In this document: piece by piece, positions 44,755-53,909 of the stretch
Numbering within the stretch: position 1 is the stretch's first letter
Layout: the number at the start of each line of letters is the position of its first letter
NCBI RefSeq assembly: GCF_003050905.1
Contig: NZ_QAOT01000010.1
Direction: 5' to 3' (one strand)
DNA: 64,000 nt
DNA from: Cereibacter_A azotoformans
GTDB lineage: Bacteria; Pseudomonadota; Alphaproteobacteria; Rhodobacterales; Rhodobacteraceae
The notes under the pieces: generated by a model
The model's database searches: none
Told to the model about the DNA's origin: nothing
What the model saw: the letters and a program-made list of their open reading frames with translations, nothing else
Made by a program: the position numbers and the translations under genes

Positions 44755-45425
44755 GCCTTCAGCATGTAGCCCGCCCCCCGAACCGTATGGAGGAGCGGTT
44801 TCTCGAAGGGCCGGTCGATCTTGGCGCGCAGCCGGCTGATGTGCGTCTCGACCACACTCGTTCCGGGATCGAAGTGAAAGTCCCAGACCGCCTCGAGCAG
44901 CATCGTCCGGGTCTGCACCCGCCCCGCCGAGCGCATCAGATGCTCGAGCAGGCGGAACTCGCGCGGCTGAAGGTCGATCTCGACGCCGCCGCGGGTTGCG
45001 GTGCGGCGCGTCGTGTCGAGCGTCAGATCGCCCACGCGCAGCACGTCGCGCCCGGTTTCGGCAAGGGCCGGGCGGCGGGCAAGCGCCGCAAGCCGCGCCG
45101 AAAGCTCCGAGAAGGCGAAGGGCTTCACAAGGTAGTCGTCGGCCCCCGCCTGAAGCCCCTCGACCCGGTCCGTCACGCCCCCCATCGCCGTCAGGATCAG
45201 GATGGGGGCCTTGACCTGCGCGCTGCGCAGGGCCTTGACCAGCGACAGCCCGTCCAGCCCCGGCATCATCCGGTCGATCACCAGCAGGTCGTAGGTTTGC
45301 AGCGTCGCCTGCACCAGCGCGTCGCGGCCGTCGGGCACATGATCCACGCTGTAACCCTCGGCCGAGAGGCCCTGCCGGAGGTAGGCGGCGGTCTGGCTGT
45401 CGTCCTCGGCAAGCAGGATCTTCAT
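44751..45425 (-). CDS. OmpR/PhoB-family response regulator
   Basis: The 224-residue regulator has a receiver domain with phospho-acceptor Asp51 (LLVIDRMMPGLDG), the acidic pair in AEDDS and Lys in YLVKPFAFSEL. A winged-helix output domain follows (LQPREFRLLEHLMRSAGRVQTR). GGAGAG stands before the ATG at 45425, which rules out the longer in-frame start. It is divergent from the HtrA protease, and a perfect palindrome in the shared region may be its binding site. Confidence 0.93.
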   Translation of the reverse strand: MKILLAEDDSQTAAYLRQGLSAEGYSVDHVPDGRDALVQATLQTYDLLVIDRMMPGLDGLSLVKALRSAQVKAPILILTAMGGVTDRVEGLQAGADDYLVKPFAFSELSARLAALARRPALAETGRDVLRVGDLTLDTTRRTATRGGVEIDLQPREFRLLEHLMRSAGRVQTRTMLLEAVWDFHFDPGTSVVETHISRLRAKIDRPFEKPLLHTVRGAGYMLKA

Positions 45426-45534
45426 GGCTCTCTCCATCGGGCCGACTCTGGACGGGGTGGCTTGCCGCAACCTTTCCGGCTTCTCACCGTTTGGTAAGGT
45501 TCGCGCCGCGAGGTCTGGGATCACGTCCGTGCGA

Positions 45535-45563
45535 GCTTACGGAATGGTAATCCGCCCGTAAGC
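45535..45563. promoter_or_regulatory. Perfect 8-bp inverted repeat between response regulator and htrA
   Basis: GCTTACGG (45535-45542) and CCGTAAGC (45556-45563) are exact reverse complements. Their centres lie 21 bases apart, two helical turns. A further GGTAA lies between them and another in TTTGGTAAGG at 45491-45500. Placement in the divergent promoter region makes it a good candidate operator of the neighbouring regulator. Identity of the binder is inference. Confidence 0.5.
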
Positions 45564-45666
45564 GGACCCGCAAGCTTGCAGCCCATGTTGGTGTCGAGGC
45601 CCGGACGCGCCGCGTCGGTTCCAGCCGCTGGCCCGACAGGCGCCGGTCAACCCAAGGAGAGTTTTC

Positions 45667-47118
45667 ATGTCCCTGCCCACCCCCCGATCCTCGCTGAAGG
45701 CCGTCCTGATTGCCAGCACCCTCCTTGCCGGAGGGGCCGTCGGCACCGCGCTGCCGGTGGCGCCTGCCCACGCCGAGGTGCCGATGCAGGGCTACGCCGA
45801 TCTCGTGGCCCGCGTCTCGCCGGCCGTCGTCTTCATCGAGGTGTCCGCCAAGTCGCAGGAGCCGGCCCCGAGGGCGGCATCCCCGCTCGAGGAGTTCCTT
45901 CGCCGCTTCGGAGAGATCGACCCGCAATTCCGCATGCCCGCCCCGCCGGAGCGGGACCGCGTCATGCACGGGCTCGGGTCGGGGTTCCTGATCTCGCAGG
46001 ACGGCGTGATCGTGACCAACAACCACGTTGTCGAGAATGCCACCGACATGACCGTCAAGCTCGAGGACGGGCGCGAGTTCAAGGCCGAGATGGTGGGCGC
46101 CGATCCCATGACCGACATTGCCGTGATCCGGCTGCGGGATGCGAGTGATCTGCCCTTCGTCGAGTTCGGGGACAGCGACCGGCTGCGCGTGGGCGATGCG
46201 GTCGTGGCGGTCGGCAACCCGTTCGGCCTTGGCGGGACGGTCACGTCGGGCATCGTCTCGGCCATGGGGCGCAACATCAACTCCGGCCCCTATGACGACT
46301 ACATCCAGACCGATGCCGCCATCAACCGGGGCAACTCGGGCGGACCGCTCTTCGACACGAGCGGCACGGTGGTGGGCATGAACACGGCGATCTTCTCGCC
46401 CACGGGAGGCTCGGTTGGCATCGGCTTCTCGATCCCGGCCAACACGGTGCGGGATGTCGTGGCGCAGCTGCAGGAAACGGGTTCGGTCTCGCGCGGGTGG
46501 CTGGGCGTGACGATCCAGCCCCTGACGCCCGAGATCGCGCAGGCGATGGGTCTCGAGGGCAGCCGGGGGGCGCTCGTGGCCGAGGTGCAGCCGGACAGCC
46601 CGGCCGAGGCGGGAGGCGTCGAGAGCGGCGATGTCATCACCGCCGTCAACGGGCAGGAGATCGGCGAGCGGTCCAGCCTGCCCCGGCTGATCGCGGCCAT
46701 CCCGAACGGCGAGGAGGCACGGCTCACCGTTCAGCGCGACGGGCGCGAGCGTGAGATGACGGTCACGATCGGCGAACTGTCGGCCGACCGGCTGGAGCCC
46801 GCCGCGGCCGCCGCGCCGGAGGGGCTGGGCGCGCCGCTCGGGCTCGAGGTTCAGCCGCTGGAGCCTGCGCTGGCCCGGCAACTCGGACTGCCCGAAGATG
46901 CCTCGGGCGTGGTGGTGACGGCGGTCGATCCGGCCGGCCCGAACGCCGACCGGCTGGCGCCCGGAGACGTGATCGAGGAGGCCGGGGGGCGTGCGATCGC
47001 GACGCCGCGGGATCTTGCCTCGGCCGTGGCGGAGGCGCGCGGCCGCGGGGTCCTGTTGCTGAAGGTGCTGCGGCAGGGCAATCCCGTCTATGTGGGTGCC
47101 GAGGTCGCCGCGTCCTGA
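45667..47118 (+). CDS. Periplasmic serine protease of the DegP/HtrA family
   Basis: The predicted product has 483 residues. A signal peptide (cleavage near APAHAEV) precedes the trypsin-like domain with triad His120 (TNNHVVEN), Asp150 (DPMTDIAVI) and Ser224 (INRGNSGGPLF). Two PDZ domains follow at about 275-370 and 385-480. It degrades or refolds damaged envelope proteins. AAGGAGA precedes the ATG. It is divergent from a two-component pair, which is likely to control it. Confidence 0.94.
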   Translation: MSLPTPRSSLKAVLIASTLLAGGAVGTALPVAPAHAEVPMQGYADLVARVSPAVVFIEVSAKSQEPAPRAASPLEEFLRRFGEIDPQFRMPAPPERDRVMHGLGSGFLISQDGVIVTNNHVVENATDMTVKLEDGREFKAEMVGADPMTDIAVIRLRDASDLPFVEFGDSDRLRVGDAVVAVGNPFGLGGTVTSGIVSAMGRNINSGPYDDYIQTDAAINRGNSGGPLFDTSGTVVGMNTAIFSPTGGSVGIGFSIPANTVRDVVAQLQETGSVSRGWLGVTIQPLTPEIAQAMGLEGSRGALVAEVQPDSPAEAGGVESGDVITAVNGQEIGERSSLPRLIAAIPNGEEARLTVQRDGREREMTVTIGELSADRLEPAAAAAPEGLGAPLGLEVQPLEPALARQLGLPEDASGVVVTAVDPAGPNADRLAPGDVIEEAGGRAIATPRDLASAVAEARGRGVLLLKVLRQGNPVYVGAEVAAS

Positions 47119-47298
47119 TCCCACTGGATCGATGGCGGTCCTCGCCCGCCGGGGGCCGCCGAGCCATCTCGGAAGTCGGCGAAATTCCTTTCCGTCCTGA
47201 GGGGCGCGGGAAAGGCCCGCCCCGCGGCGCGGCGCTTTGCCCGGAACAAGCGCCGGCCCCCGCGGTTGCACGCCTCCATCTTGGAGAGGAGGAGATCC

Positions 47299-48132
47299 AT
47301 GAAACGCCTGACACTCACGACCTGCGCGCTGGCCCTGATCGGTGCCACGGCGGCCCATGCCGACTGCGCGGATGAACTGGCGTCCCTCACCGGCGGGGCG
47401 GCGGACATGCCGGCCACGAGCGGTGCCGCGGCCGGGGGCGATGCCACGGCAAGCGCCACCGGCTCGGACATGTCCACGACGGGCAGCGACATGACGGCCG
47501 GTGGCGGAGCGGCCGGCACCGCGGCCACGGGCACGGAGAGCACGGGCTCTGGCACGTCGGGCGGATCGGACACGGCTTCGGCCGGTGGCGCGTCCGGCTC
47601 GACGACCGGAACCGATACCGCAGCCAGCGGCACCACCGGGACGACCGGAACCGACACGACGGGCACGGCGGGATCGGCCACGGGCGGAACCGACATGGCC
47701 GGTGGGGCGGCCGGAACCGACACCACGGGCGGAAGCACGGCGGGATCGACCACGGGCGGAACGGATACGGCCGGCGGCACCACGGGCACCAGCTCGACCG
47801 GGCCGGGAACGGCGGATGCGGTGGGCGGGTCCGACATGGCGGCCGGCGGGTCGGGCACGGCGGCTGGCTCGGGCGAGGGTGAGGCCATCGCCAAGGACGG
47901 CTCGCTGGCCCCGCTCGAGCAACCGGGCGGCGGCGGCACCGACACTTCGACCATCGCCATGTCGGGCGACGACGCGGCCGCCCAGCAGAGCGGCGAGTCG
48001 ATGGCGGCCGAAGGCGCGTCGGCGGAAGGTGCCACCACCCGCGAAGGCGCCATCGAAGAGGCGCGCAGCGCGCTCGCCCGCGGCGACGAAGCCGCCTGCA
48101 TGGACGCCGTCGAGCGCGCGCGGAGCCTCTGA
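47299..48132 (+). CDS. Thr/Gly/Ser-rich low-complexity exported protein
   Basis: The predicted product has 277 residues. A signal peptide (MKRLTLTTCALALIGATAAHA) precedes DCADELASL. A roughly 150-residue tract made almost entirely of Gly, Thr, Ser, Ala and Asp then follows, with recurring TTGTD, GGTDTAGG and SGTTG-like units. The C-terminal 60 residues are more ordinary and helical (EEARSALARGDEAACMDAV). The ribosome site GGAGAGGAGGAG is very strong, so the protein is probably made in quantity. The degenerate repeats suggest an extended, disordered segment. The two Cys residues flanking the tract could pair. I know no function. It follows htrA by 180 bases on the same strand. Confidence 0.72.
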   Translation: MKRLTLTTCALALIGATAAHADCADELASLTGGAADMPATSGAAAGGDATASATGSDMSTTGSDMTAGGGAAGTAATGTESTGSGTSGGSDTASAGGASGSTTGTDTAASGTTGTTGTDTTGTAGSATGGTDMAGGAAGTDTTGGSTAGSTTGGTDTAGGTTGTSSTGPGTADAVGGSDMAAGGSGTAAGSGEGEAIAKDGSLAPLEQPGGGGTDTSTIAMSGDDAAAQQSGESMAAEGASAEGATTREGAIEEARSALARGDEAACMDAVERARSL

Positions 48133-48364
48133 GGGCTCTTGCCAACCGGCCGGGCGGCGCCTGCCGCCGCCCGGACCGCCAGCCTTGCGCTCTTTCCCCG
48201 GTGAGCGACGGTGGGAGAGATTTTCGATCTGCCGATGAAAACTCATTTCTGCGTCGCGCTCCGTCCGCCGTGGTGAAGCAATTCCATTGGCGAAGCGCGA
48301 AAAGCCCGCGATGATGCCCTTGCGGCAGGAACCGGGGGCAGGATCGCATGGGCGCAGGTGAGGC

Positions 48365-49567
48365 ATGAGCGGCAACCGCTGGGCTTTTCTCGCAGTGGCC
48401 TGTGCCGCTCTTGTCCTGTCGCTTTCCACCTGGTTCTCCGCCACCGCCGTCATGCCGGAGCTTGTCGCACGCTGGAGCCTCGGGCCCTCCGAGGCGGCCT
48501 GGCTGACGAACGGCGTGCAGGCCGGCTTTGTCATCGGCGCACTTGCCTCGAGCGTCCTGGGGCTGCCTGACCGGCTGCATCCCAACCGGCTGATGGCAGG
48601 GGCCGCCGCGCTCGCGGGTGCCTCGACCCTCATCCTCCTGCTGGAGCCCGGCCCGGCGGCGGCCATCGCCGCGCGGCTTGTGACCGGGATCGCCCTGGCG
48701 GGCGTCTATCCTCCGGCGATCCGGCTGATGGCCACATGGTTCCTGCGCGGCCGGGGATTGGCGCTCGGCTGCCTGATCGGGGCCTTGACCCTCGGTTCCG
48801 CCTTGCCCCATCTGGTGCGGGGCGTGGGCGAGGTCCTCGACTGGCGGCTGGTGATCGCGGCCGCCGGCCTCTTCAGCCTGACGGCGGCGCCGATCTTCGG
48901 GCTGGCGCTGCGAGATGGGCCCCATCCCTTTGGCCGAGCCGGTCGCGTGGACCTGCGCCAGACGCTCTCGATCCTGCGCAACCGCCCGGTCATGGCGGCC
49001 AACCTCGGATATTTCGGCCACATGTGGGAGCTTTACGCGATGTGGGGCTGGTTCCTGGCCTGGGCCCGTGCGGCTTCCGAGGCGGGGCTCGGGCTGGGCA
49101 ACCTCTCGCTTCTGACCTTTGCGGTGCTGGCGGCGGGCGCCCCCGGCTGCGTGCTGGGCGGGCTGCTGTCGGACCGGATCGGGCGCTGCCGGACGACCGC
49201 CCTCGCCCTCGGCGTCTCGGGCTGCTGCGCGCTGGCGATCGGTCTGGCCTGGAGCGGCCCGGCCTGGCTGCTCGTGGGGCTGGCGTTGCTCTGGGGGCTC
49301 GCTGTCGTGGCCGACAGCGCGCAGTTCTCGGCCGCGGTCACCGAACTGTCGCCGCCGCATCTGGTGGGCTCGGCGCTGGCCTTCCAGATGGGAGTGGGCT
49401 TTGCCCTGACGATCTTCACCATCTGGGCGCTGCCGCTGCTGGCCGGCATCATCGGCTGGCGCTGGGTGTTTCTTGCGCTGGTGCCAGGCCCGTTCCTGGG
49501 GGCCTGGTCGATGCTCGCCCTGCGCCGGATGCCCGAGGCGGCCGGGATGGCGCACGGAATGCGATAA
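48365..49567 (+). CDS. Major facilitator superfamily transporter
   Basis: The 400-residue protein has about 12 hydrophobic segments. The MFS loop 2-3 motif is degenerate (LGLPDRLHPNRLM) and the loop 8-9 counterpart is LLSDRIGRCRTT. The TM1 opening WFSATAVMPELVARW is characteristic of a cyanate/nitrite-type or CynX-like MFS branch, but the substrate is not assignable. The 232 bases upstream hold its promoter and no other gene. Confidence 0.85.
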   Translation: MSGNRWAFLAVACAALVLSLSTWFSATAVMPELVARWSLGPSEAAWLTNGVQAGFVIGALASSVLGLPDRLHPNRLMAGAAALAGASTLILLLEPGPAAAIAARLVTGIALAGVYPPAIRLMATWFLRGRGLALGCLIGALTLGSALPHLVRGVGEVLDWRLVIAAAGLFSLTAAPIFGLALRDGPHPFGRAGRVDLRQTLSILRNRPVMAANLGYFGHMWELYAMWGWFLAWARAASEAGLGLGNLSLLTFAVLAAGAPGCVLGGLLSDRIGRCRTTALALGVSGCCALAIGLAWSGPAWLLVGLALLWGLAVVADSAQFSAAVTELSPPHLVGSALAFQMGVGFALTIFTIWALPLLAGIIGWRWVFLALVPGPFLGAWSMLALRRMPEAAGMAHGMR

Positions 49568-49578
49568 GGCGGGCGCGG

Positions 49579-49833
49579 TCAGCCCCGCTTGCGGGTGAGG
49601 GCGCCCCAGATCATCAGCACGAGGATCGCGCCGAGGATGGCGCCGATGAAGCCCGCGCCTTCGCCCGGACCATACCAGCCCACGACCTGCCCGAGCCAGG
49701 TGGCGACGAAGGCGCCGGCAATGCCCAGGATCGTGGTCAGGATGAAGCCCGACGGCTCATTGTCTCCCGGATGCAGGAACTTGGCGATGACGCCCGCGAC
49801 AAAGCCGATGATGATGGTCCAGATGACGGTCAA
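49579..49833 (-). CDS. GlsB/YeaQ/YmgE family small membrane protein
   Basis: This 84-residue protein has three hydrophobic stretches and the family motifs WTIIIGFVAGVIAKFLHPG, GIAGAFVATWLGQ and GFIGAILGAILVLMIWG. These transglycosylase-associated stress proteins are small inner-membrane proteins of unclear role. It is convergent with the MFS gene and 57 bases downstream of the AI-2E gene, with which it may be transcribed. Confidence 0.9.
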   Translation of the reverse strand: MTVIWTIIIGFVAGVIAKFLHPGDNEPSGFILTTILGIAGAFVATWLGQVVGWYGPGEGAGFIGAILGAILVLMIWGALTRKRG

Positions 49834-49890
49834 GGAAGATTCTCCGTTCAGGGTCTGCGGGGCGAACGGCCGGAGGCGCCGGCGGTTCCC

Positions 49891-51072
49891 TCATTCGGCC
49901 GGCTCGGCTTCCAGTTCGGGCAGCGGCTCGCGGGCGCCGAGGAAGTTTCCGAACGTGTGCAGCGCCTCGACATTGTCGCAGACGACCTTGAGGCAGACGA
50001 GAAACGGCACCGCGATCAGGGCGCCCGGCACACCCCAGAGCCAGCCCCAGAAGATGACGGTGACGAAGACCGAGACGGTGTTCAGCTCGAGCCGGCGCCC
50101 GAGCACGATCGGCGTCACCAGCTGCCCCTCGATCGCGGTGGCCGCAAGATAGAGCGCGGGCACGAGGAAGGCCTGCGACAGGTGATCGTAATGGACGATC
50201 GCCACCGCGGCCGAGAGCGCCACGCCGGAGATCGCCCCGATGTAGGGCAGGAAGTTGAGCAGGAAGGCCCCGATCGCCCAGATGATCGGGCTTGGCATTC
50301 CCGCTCCCCACATGGCGAGGCCGATGACGACGCCCAGGCCTGCGTTGATGATCGTGACCGACAGCAGGTAGCGCGAGACCCGCCGTTCGATGCCATAGAC
50401 GATCCGCAGGGCCCGCTTCTTGTCGCCGAAGCGGGGAAAGGCCTCGATGAGCTTGATGTAGAAGAGATCGCCCGAGGCCAGGAGGAACAGCGCCAGCACG
50501 AGTGTCACGATCGTGGTGGTGAGCACGGAGGCGACGCTGCCCACCGCCGACGACAGGATGCCCGGCGTTTGCACCGCCACCCGCTGCACCGTCGGATCCT
50601 CGGCATCATTGGCCAGTTCCGAGACCTGCTCGGAGGCGTTCTGCACGGCCTCGAAGGACGCGAGCAGGGTCTGCGCCCGCTCGCGCAGCTGGTCGCCCAG
50701 CCTTGGCGCCTGGCTGATCCAGTCCGAGACCGGGCCGCTCAGGATGAAGGCTCCGATCCCGATCACCGCGGCCAGCGAGACGATCAGCGCCGTTGCCGTC
50801 ACCGGAGGCGCGATGCCGATCCGGTGCAGCGACCGCACGACCGGGCTGAAGGTCAGCGCGATCAGCAGCCCGATCATCAGCGGCAGGATCACGTCGCGGG
50901 CGAAATAGAGCCCCATGATGACGAGAACGAGCAGGATGAACCCGAGAAGCCTGCGGATCGCGACGAGATGGTTGAGCTGCACCGTCTCGGGCCCGGTCGG
51001 GGCGGGCGCTGGCGGTGCATCCCGGGCCGCGACCACGCCTGTGACCGGCTCGCCCGTCGGCTCGTTCTGCAT
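49891..51072 (-). CDS. AI-2E family transporter (YdiK/PerM-like)
   Basis: The 393-residue protein has about eight membrane segments in the AI-2E order. A polar N-terminus leads into paired helices (LLGFILLVLVIMGLYFARD). A long cytoplasmic or periplasmic part (SDWISQAPRLGDQLRERAQ) follows, and the C-terminal half is AIGAFLLNFLPYIGAISG. Despite the name, most members have unknown substrates, and some export AI-2 or act as Na+/H+ antiporters. GGGGGGAA precedes the ATG at 51072. Confidence 0.85.
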   Translation of the reverse strand: MQNEPTGEPVTGVVAARDAPPAPAPTGPETVQLNHLVAIRRLLGFILLVLVIMGLYFARDVILPLMIGLLIALTFSPVVRSLHRIGIAPPVTATALIVSLAAVIGIGAFILSGPVSDWISQAPRLGDQLRERAQTLLASFEAVQNASEQVSELANDAEDPTVQRVAVQTPGILSSAVGSVASVLTTTIVTLVLALFLLASGDLFYIKLIEAFPRFGDKKRALRIVYGIERRVSRYLLSVTIINAGLGVVIGLAMWGAGMPSPIIWAIGAFLLNFLPYIGAISGVALSAAVAIVHYDHLSQAFLVPALYLAATAIEGQLVTPIVLGRRLELNTVSVFVTVIFWGWLWGVPGALIAVPFLVCLKVVCDNVEALHTFGNFLGAREPLPELEAEPAE

Positions 51073-51217
51073 GGTTCCCCCCGAGGGCCTTCCGGCCGGC
51101 ACGCCGCACAGGGGCGGCAATCGGAGGCACAACTTCGCCGGCGGGCCTGCTGTTCCACCTCGTCGCGGGTCCGTGCCGCCCTGGCGAAACGAGCCGCGCC
51201 CCGGCGCTGGCTGCCGG

Positions 51218-51658
51218 CTACTTCGAGCAGAGCGAGCAGATCCGGCGCACGGCCAGCGCGTAGCCCTCGACCCCCAGTCCCGCCAGCACCCCGTCCGCCC
51301 GCAGGCTGACGTAGGAATGATGGCGGAAGCCCTCGCGCTTGTGGATGTTCGAGATGTGGCATTCGATCACCGGCCCGTCGAAGGCGTTGAGCGCGTCGAG
51401 GATCGCGACGGAGGTGTGGGTGTAGGCGCCGGGATTGATGACGATGCCGCAGGCCGAGTGGCGCGCCTCGTGAATCGTGTCGATGATGGCGCCTTCGTGG
51501 TTGGACTGGAAAAGCCGGATCTCGAACCCCTTCTCGGCCGCGACGGCGGCGCAGGCACGCTCGACATCCGCGAGGGTGTCGTGGCCGTAGATCTCGGGCT
51601 GGCGCTGGCCCAGCAGGTTCAGGTTGGGCCCGTTCAGAATGTAGATCGTCTTGCTCAT
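51218..51658 (-). CDS. aroQ: 3-dehydroquinate dehydratase, type II
   Basis: The 146-residue enzyme of the shikimate pathway dehydrates 3-dehydroquinate. It carries LNGPNLNLLGQRQPEIYG, the active-site His region NPGAYTHTSVAILDAL and ECHISNIHKREGFRHHSY. It forms a dodecamer in the cytoplasm. It stands alone between the AI-2E gene and the molybdenum hydroxylase genes, separated from the latter by 112 bases. Confidence 0.95.
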   Translation of the reverse strand: MSKTIYILNGPNLNLLGQRQPEIYGHDTLADVERACAAVAAEKGFEIRLFQSNHEGAIIDTIHEARHSACGIVINPGAYTHTSVAILDALNAFDGPVIECHISNIHKREGFRHHSYVSLRADGVLAGLGVEGYALAVRRICSLCSK

Positions 51659-51770
51659 CCCGCTTCCCTCGATGTCGCTGATGTCCGACTGATCGCAAAA
51701 GGGCGGCAGGACGTCCAGCCGGAGTCGTGGCTGCGGTGACGAAACCGATGGGCGAGGCCGGCCGGCGCGC

Positions 51771-53906
51771 TCAGGCCGGCAGTTGCGCGAGGGGAAGTTG
51801 ACGGACGGGCCGCCCGGTCAGGGCGCGCCAGGCATTCGCCACGGCCGGCCCGAGAGGGGGCACGCCGGGTTCCCCCACGCCGGTCGGCGGTTCCGCCGAT
51901 GGCAGGATCGCCACATGCACCTGCGGCATCTCCTCGATCCTGAGCAGACGGTAGCTGTCGAAGTTCGACTGCTGCACGCGCCCGGTCCCGTCGAGCGTGA
52001 TGGCCCCGTAGAGCGCGGCCGAGAGGGCATAGCCGATCCCGCCCTCCATCTGCGCGCGGATGATGTCGGGATTGACCGCCACGCCGCAGTCGATGGCGCA
52101 CCAGACCTGCGTGACCCTTGGGAGAGAGCCGCCGTTTTCCACCTCGACGATCTGGGCGACATGACTGCCGAAGCTCTTGGCAAGGGCCACGCCATAGCCG
52201 CGCCCCTCGCGCGTGCGCCCCTTCCAGTCCGCGAACTCCGCCACCTTTTCGAGAACGGCGCGATGGCGGGTGGCTTCGGGCCCGAGCAGCTCGAGCCGAC
52301 CCCGCACCGGATCCTTGCCCGCCCGCTCGAGCACCTCGTCAAGGAAGACCTCGACCGCAAAGGCGGTATGGGTGTGGCCCACCGACCGCCACCAGAGAAC
52401 GGGCACCGGACTGTCCACGCGCGCCCACGCGATGCGCCGCGCGCCCACCGCGTAGGGCAGGTCGTTCGAGCCCTCGTAAGAGCTGGGGTCGAGCCCGTTC
52501 TGCATGAAGGCCTCGAGCGCCGTGCCGGCCATGATCGACTGGTTGGCGATCCGGTTCTCCCAGCCGACGATGCGGCCCTCGGCGTCCAGCCCCGCCCGCA
52601 GGCGGTGGAGCGTGGCGGGCCGGTAGTAGCCGCCGCGGATGTCATCCTCGCGCGTCCAGAGCAGCTTGAAGGCGCCGTCACGCCCCGCGGCCTGCGCCAC
52701 ATGCGCGACCTCGGCCGCAAAATGCCCGTCGCCCTGCGCACGCCGCCCGAAGGAGCCGCCGGCAAAGAGCACGTTGATCCGCACGGCATCGGTGGCAAGA
52801 CCCAGCGTCTGCGCCACGATCGGCCGGTCGATCGCGGGGAACTGGCAGCCATACCAGAGTTGGGCGCGCCCGTCCGTCACCTCGATCACCGCGTCGAGCG
52901 GCTCCATCGGCGCATGGGCGAGATAGGGAAAGCGGTATTCGGCCTCGAGCAGCTCGGCGGCCCCGTCGAGCGCGTCCGCCTCGCCGGATTGCTCGACCAC
53001 GCGGGCGCCTTCCAGCGCCTCGGACATGTCCTCGAACATCTCGGCCGTGCTGCGGCGCTCGGCCTTGGCCTCCTCCCATTGGATCTGCAGCGCCTCGCGC
53101 CCCTTGATCGCGGCGAAGGTGTTGCGTGCATAGACGGCAATCCCGGAGGGGATCTGGCGGACCATTTCGACGCCCCGCACCTTCAGCGCCGCGGCATCGT
53201 CCCACGAAGCCACCGTCGCCCCGAAGGCGGGCGGATGGGCGACCACCACCGTCAGCATCCCCTCGCGGTAGAGGTCGAGCGTGAATTCGGCGGTGCCGTT
53301 CGCCTTGGCGGCGGAATCGAGCCGCGGGACATTCGTGCCGATCAGAACGAAGTCGGCCGGATCCTTGAGGGGCGGGTCCTGCGGCACCTCCATCCCAGCC
53401 GCGGCCGCGGCGAAGGTGCCAAAGCCCGCCTCCCGGCCGCTCGGATGCGACAGACGGCCCGCGCGCACCGTGATCTCGGAGGGGTGCACGCCCCAGTCCG
53501 CGGCCGCCGCGGCCACCAGCATGGCACGGGCCGCAGCGCCCGCCTTGCGCATCTGGATGTAGCTGTTGGCGATGGCGGTGGAACCGCCGGTTCCCTGAAC
53601 GCCGAAGGCGAGGTTGCGATAGAGGGCATCGTCGGCGTGGGCGGCCTCGGCCCGGATCTGGCTCCAGTCCGCATCCATCTCTTCGGCGACCAGCGTCGCA
53701 AGGCCCGTGTAGGGGCCCTGACCCATCTCGAGATGCTTGATGATGACGGTTACGGTGTCATCGGCACCCACCCGGATGAAGGCGTTCGGGGTGGCGGGCA
53801 GGCCGGGCGGGCCGCCCTGCGTCCGGCCCGAGCGCACCGGCAGCACCAGAAGAAGCGTGAAGCCCGCGCCGGCGGACAGGAAATTGCGACGAGAGAGGAT
53901 CGGCAT
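51771..53906 (-). CDS. Isoquinoline 1-oxidoreductase-like molybdopterin subunit, Tat-exported
   Basis: The 711-residue protein resembles IorB-type large subunits of the xanthine dehydrogenase family. A twin-arginine signal begins it (LSRRNFLSAGAGFTLLLVL). Moco loops (FAGGSFGRRAQGDGH and others) and the catalytic Glu in GVGEPGVPPLGPAVANA follow. It would act in the periplasm as an aldehyde or N-heterocycle dehydrogenase. The 2Fe-2S subunit gene precedes it (4-base gap) and lacks a signal, so the small subunit is probably co-exported. No cytochrome c subunit is adjacent. Confidence 0.88.
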   Translation of the reverse strand: MPILSRRNFLSAGAGFTLLLVLPVRSGRTQGGPPGLPATPNAFIRVGADDTVTVIIKHLEMGQGPYTGLATLVAEEMDADWSQIRAEAAHADDALYRNLAFGVQGTGGSTAIANSYIQMRKAGAAARAMLVAAAAADWGVHPSEITVRAGRLSHPSGREAGFGTFAAAAAGMEVPQDPPLKDPADFVLIGTNVPRLDSAAKANGTAEFTLDLYREGMLTVVVAHPPAFGATVASWDDAAALKVRGVEMVRQIPSGIAVYARNTFAAIKGREALQIQWEEAKAERRSTAEMFEDMSEALEGARVVEQSGEADALDGAAELLEAEYRFPYLAHAPMEPLDAVIEVTDGRAQLWYGCQFPAIDRPIVAQTLGLATDAVRINVLFAGGSFGRRAQGDGHFAAEVAHVAQAAGRDGAFKLLWTREDDIRGGYYRPATLHRLRAGLDAEGRIVGWENRIANQSIMAGTALEAFMQNGLDPSSYEGSNDLPYAVGARRIAWARVDSPVPVLWWRSVGHTHTAFAVEVFLDEVLERAGKDPVRGRLELLGPEATRHRAVLEKVAEFADWKGRTREGRGYGVALAKSFGSHVAQIVEVENGGSLPRVTQVWCAIDCGVAVNPDIIRAQMEGGIGYALSAALYGAITLDGTGRVQQSNFDSYRLLRIEEMPQVHVAILPSAEPPTGVGEPGVPPLGPAVANAWRALTGRPVRQLPLAQLPA

Positions 53907-53909
53907 GGC

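Noticed and set aside
45484..48666. Open frame of about 1060 codons on the minus strand across htrA and the Thr/Gly-rich gene
   Set aside because: The composition is Arg/Gly repeat-like, it contradicts a protease with an intact triad on the other strand, and it has no ribosome site or domain.
49008..49025. Another GGATATTT sequence, a possible fifth repeat copy
   Set aside because: It sits in the MFS gene as the codons for NLGYFGHM and lacks the C-run, the CAG..TGAA part and the hairpin, so it is chance.
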